A stretch of 64,000 nucleotides of DNA from positions 1-64,000 of the forward strand of contig NZ_SJPP01000002.1 in NCBI RefSeq assembly GCF_007860075.1, written 5' to 3'. Source of the DNA: Symmachiella macrocystis. Lineage in GTDB: Bacteria > Planctomycetota > Planctomycetia > Planctomycetales > Planctomycetaceae. How positions within the stretch are numbered: position 1 is the stretch's first letter; each line of letters begins with the position of its first letter. Shown in pieces: positions 62,263-64,000 of the stretch. The position numbers and the translations under genes are program-made. The notes beneath the pieces are model-generated. The model ran no database searches. It worked only from the letters and a program-made list of their open reading frames with translations, and was not told the DNA's origin.

Positions 62263-63762
62263 ATGAATTCTTATACAGCAATCCGCGGCTGTTTCTTCGA
62301 CTTCATCGACGATCCTTGGAAGCAACTGGGAAATGACCAAGCAGCCGCTCGGTTTGAACGGGACGGTCTGCTGGTCATTGAAGAGGGTATTATCCGCGAT
62401 TTTGGCCCCTATGCTGATTTGGCCGAGAAGTATTCCGGTGTGCCGCTGACTCATATCCGCGACCGAATGATTCTCCCCGGGTTCATCGACGGGCATATTC
62501 ACTTCCCCCAGACGCGCGTCCTGGGAGCCCACGGAGCGCAGTTGCTCGACTGGCTACAAACTTCGATTTTTCCCGAAGAGGAAAAATACGCAAACCGCGA
62601 TTACGCCGAGGAAGCAGCAGAGCATTTCTTTCACGCATTACTGGCCGGCGGAACGACCACCTGCCAAGCTTTCACCACGAGCAGTCCCGTCTCGACTGAG
62701 GTTTTTTTCGAAGCGGCTGCGCGGCGACAGATGCGTGTGATTGCCGGGCTGACAGGTATTGATAAATTTGCTCCACCGGACACGTTGATCTCCGCCGATG
62801 ACTTTTATCGCGAGAGCAAACGTTTGATCGAGCAATACCACCGCTGCGGTCGAAATCTATACGCCATTACGCCGCGATTTGCCGTGGGCTGCACCGATGC
62901 GATGTTGTCCTACGCCGGACAGTTGAAGCGGGAGCACGAAGACTGCTGGATCAATACGCACATCAGTGAGAATCCAACCGAAGTCCGTGCCGCCCGGACT
63001 GAGTTCCCTGAATGCTCGGACTACACTGCGGTGCACGAGAAACATGGATTGCTGGGGGCCAAGTTTACGGCCGGACATGGCATCTGGTTATCGAATGACG
63101 AATTCCGCCGATTCTCCCAAGCAGGAGCCGCCTTGGCCTTCTGCCCGATGTCGAATCTGTTTTTGGGGAGCGGGCTGTTTCGACTTGGCCGGGCCTTGGA
63201 TCCGGAACACCCGGTGCGGTTGGCGCTCGGCAGTGACATGGGAGCAGGCAATGCATTCAGTCTGATTCGGGTGCTCGACGAAGCCTACAAGGTCGGGCTC
63301 TGCAATAACACGATGCTTGATGGTTCAGTGAATCCTCTCCAGCAAGATCTTGCCGAGGCTGAACGCAACAAGCTGAATCCATTCCGAGCCTTTTATCTGG
63401 CCACGTTAGGGGGAGCACGGGCGCTTTACCTTGATGATCTACTAGGGAATTTTCAGCTGGGCAAAGAAGCTGATTTCGTCGCCTTAGACTGGACGGCCGG
63501 TCAGCAAGCCATCAGCTGGCGCCAGTCGCTCACCACGAAATCTGGTAGTCCCGCGACGATTGATGAGGCTGCTGAACTTCTGTTTGGTATCATGGCACTG
63601 GGCGACGACCGTTCCGTGGCAGAGACCTGGATCGCCGGCCAATGCGCCTATCGCAAGGAAACAACAAGCACATCGCGAGACGCAACACCTCCACTCCCGT
63701 TGGTGGCGCCGCAGGAGACTTTCGTGAATCCGCAACACTCGCCCGCGAGTGCAAAACTGTAG
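62263..63762 (+). CDS. guaD: Guanine deaminase
   Basis: 499 residues, with AGGAG nine bases before ATG 62263. Amidohydrolase metal sites: His78 and His80 in LPGFIDGHIHFPQTR, then WINTHISENPTEV, AGHGIWLSNDEF and ALGSDMGAGN. The PQ after the HxH motif and the length are typical of guanine deaminase, which converts guanine to xanthine. The C-terminal ~30 residues are Pro/Thr-rich. It is followed after 13 bp by the ABM-like gene, suggesting an operon. Confidence 0.9.
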   Translation: MNSYTAIRGCFFDFIDDPWKQLGNDQAAARFERDGLLVIEEGIIRDFGPYADLAEKYSGVPLTHIRDRMILPGFIDGHIHFPQTRVLGAHGAQLLDWLQTSIFPEEEKYANRDYAEEAAEHFFHALLAGGTTTCQAFTTSSPVSTEVFFEAAARRQMRVIAGLTGIDKFAPPDTLISADDFYRESKRLIEQYHRCGRNLYAITPRFAVGCTDAMLSYAGQLKREHEDCWINTHISENPTEVRAARTEFPECSDYTAVHEKHGLLGAKFTAGHGIWLSNDEFRRFSQAGAALAFCPMSNLFLGSGLFRLGRALDPEHPVRLALGSDMGAGNAFSLIRVLDEAYKVGLCNNTMLDGSVNPLQQDLAEAERNKLNPFRAFYLATLGGARALYLDDLLGNFQLGKEADFVALDWTAGQQAISWRQSLTTKSGSPATIDEAAELLFGIMALGDDRSVAETWIAGQCAYRKETTSTSRDATPPLPLVAPQETFVNPQHSPASAKL

Positions 63763-63775
63763 AAAGAACCCAGCC

Positions 63776-64000
63776 ATGAGTACCGTCTGTACTTCCGACA
63801 TCGACGTACGGCCTGCAGAAGCCTCGATGGTGATTGTGCATCAAGTTCCGCCGCAGTTGGCCGATCGGTTTGTGGAACTGCAAGAGGAAATCACAGTTGC
63901 CGCCAAACAGGCGCCTGGTTACGTGAAAACCCAGGTTTATCCGCCTGCCGCTACGGATTCCAACCAGTGGGTCGCCGTGATGACCTTTGCGGATCAGGAC
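63776..64000 (+). CDS. Antibiotic-biosynthesis-monooxygenase-like protein, cut by window end
   Basis: 75 residues up to the end of the window. EASMVIVHQVPPQLADRFVE, then LQEEITVAAKQAPGYVKTQV and QWVAVMTFADQD fit the ferredoxin-like ABM fold. It starts 13 bp after guaD. The remainder and the function are outside the window. Confidence 0.65.
   Translation, partial: MSTVCTSDIDVRPAEASMVIVHQVPPQLADRFVELQEEITVAAKQAPGYVKTQVYPPAATDSNQWVAVMTFADQD

Overview
The window looks like planctomycete chromosome. The signs are many secreted beta-propeller enzymes of planctomycete type, a giant surface protein whose N-terminus carries the planctomycete LEDRTLL-type export motif, a planctomycete-type integrase-core IS, and a family of paralogous secreted glycosidase-like propellers. 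No gene here fixes the genus.

Left part (1-20240): a glycan-catabolism neighbourhood. It holds a PD40/WD40-like protein, a Reg_prop sensor-type propeller protein with an alpha/alpha C-terminus, a sialidase-like BNR protein, a secreted nitrilase-fold amidohydrolase, a multispanning acyltransferase, a PHP-domain protein, and four paralogous secreted propeller proteins. One of these paralogs is interrupted by a single in-frame amber codon at a conserved Trp. A small decayed mobile module (12.7-14.7 kb) sits inside: HNH nuclease, DUF2924 protein, and a serine recombinase cut off after its catalytic motif, where an array of 9-bp repeats at exact 21-bp spacing begins.

Middle (22078-53008): a 31-kb block bounded by two copies in the same orientation of one integrase-core IS (A and B). 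Almost all of it is a polymorphic-toxin (Rhs) locus read on the minus strand. It starts with one 7454-residue gene (27724-50088): export motif, Calx-beta-like repeats, two von Willebrand A domains each split by a block of PPC-like repeats, 19 cadherin/He_PIG-like modules, a YD-repeat Rhs shell, the conserved Rhs core ending at DPSG, and a variable ~300-residue tip. Downstream come a putative immunity gene (separated from the tip by a dead IS5-family copy), an orphan core+tip cassette with its immunity gene 10 bp away, and a second orphan cassette cut by IS A. Each orphan starts with the same ~330-bp leader and hairpin and then the same ~284-bp Rhs core found in the giant gene. This is the arrangement expected for toxin-tip replacement by homologous recombination. 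Genes at the outer edges of both IS copies are broken: a C45 acyltransferase fragment on the left and a restriction-endonuclease/S24 remnant on the right. A tRNA-Asn lies about 0.9 kb beyond the right end with its 3' end facing the block, so this may be a tRNA-associated island.

Right part (53960-64000): core-type genes. These are tRNA-Asn with a terminator, an anti-sigma-factor kinase and a STAS antagonist, a DDAH-like amidinotransferase, a second sialidase-like protein, an intact C45 acyltransferase/hydrolase, an rluB-pyrK operon with a 4-bp overlap, a membrane protein, a guanine deaminase, and the start of an ABM-like protein cut by the window end.
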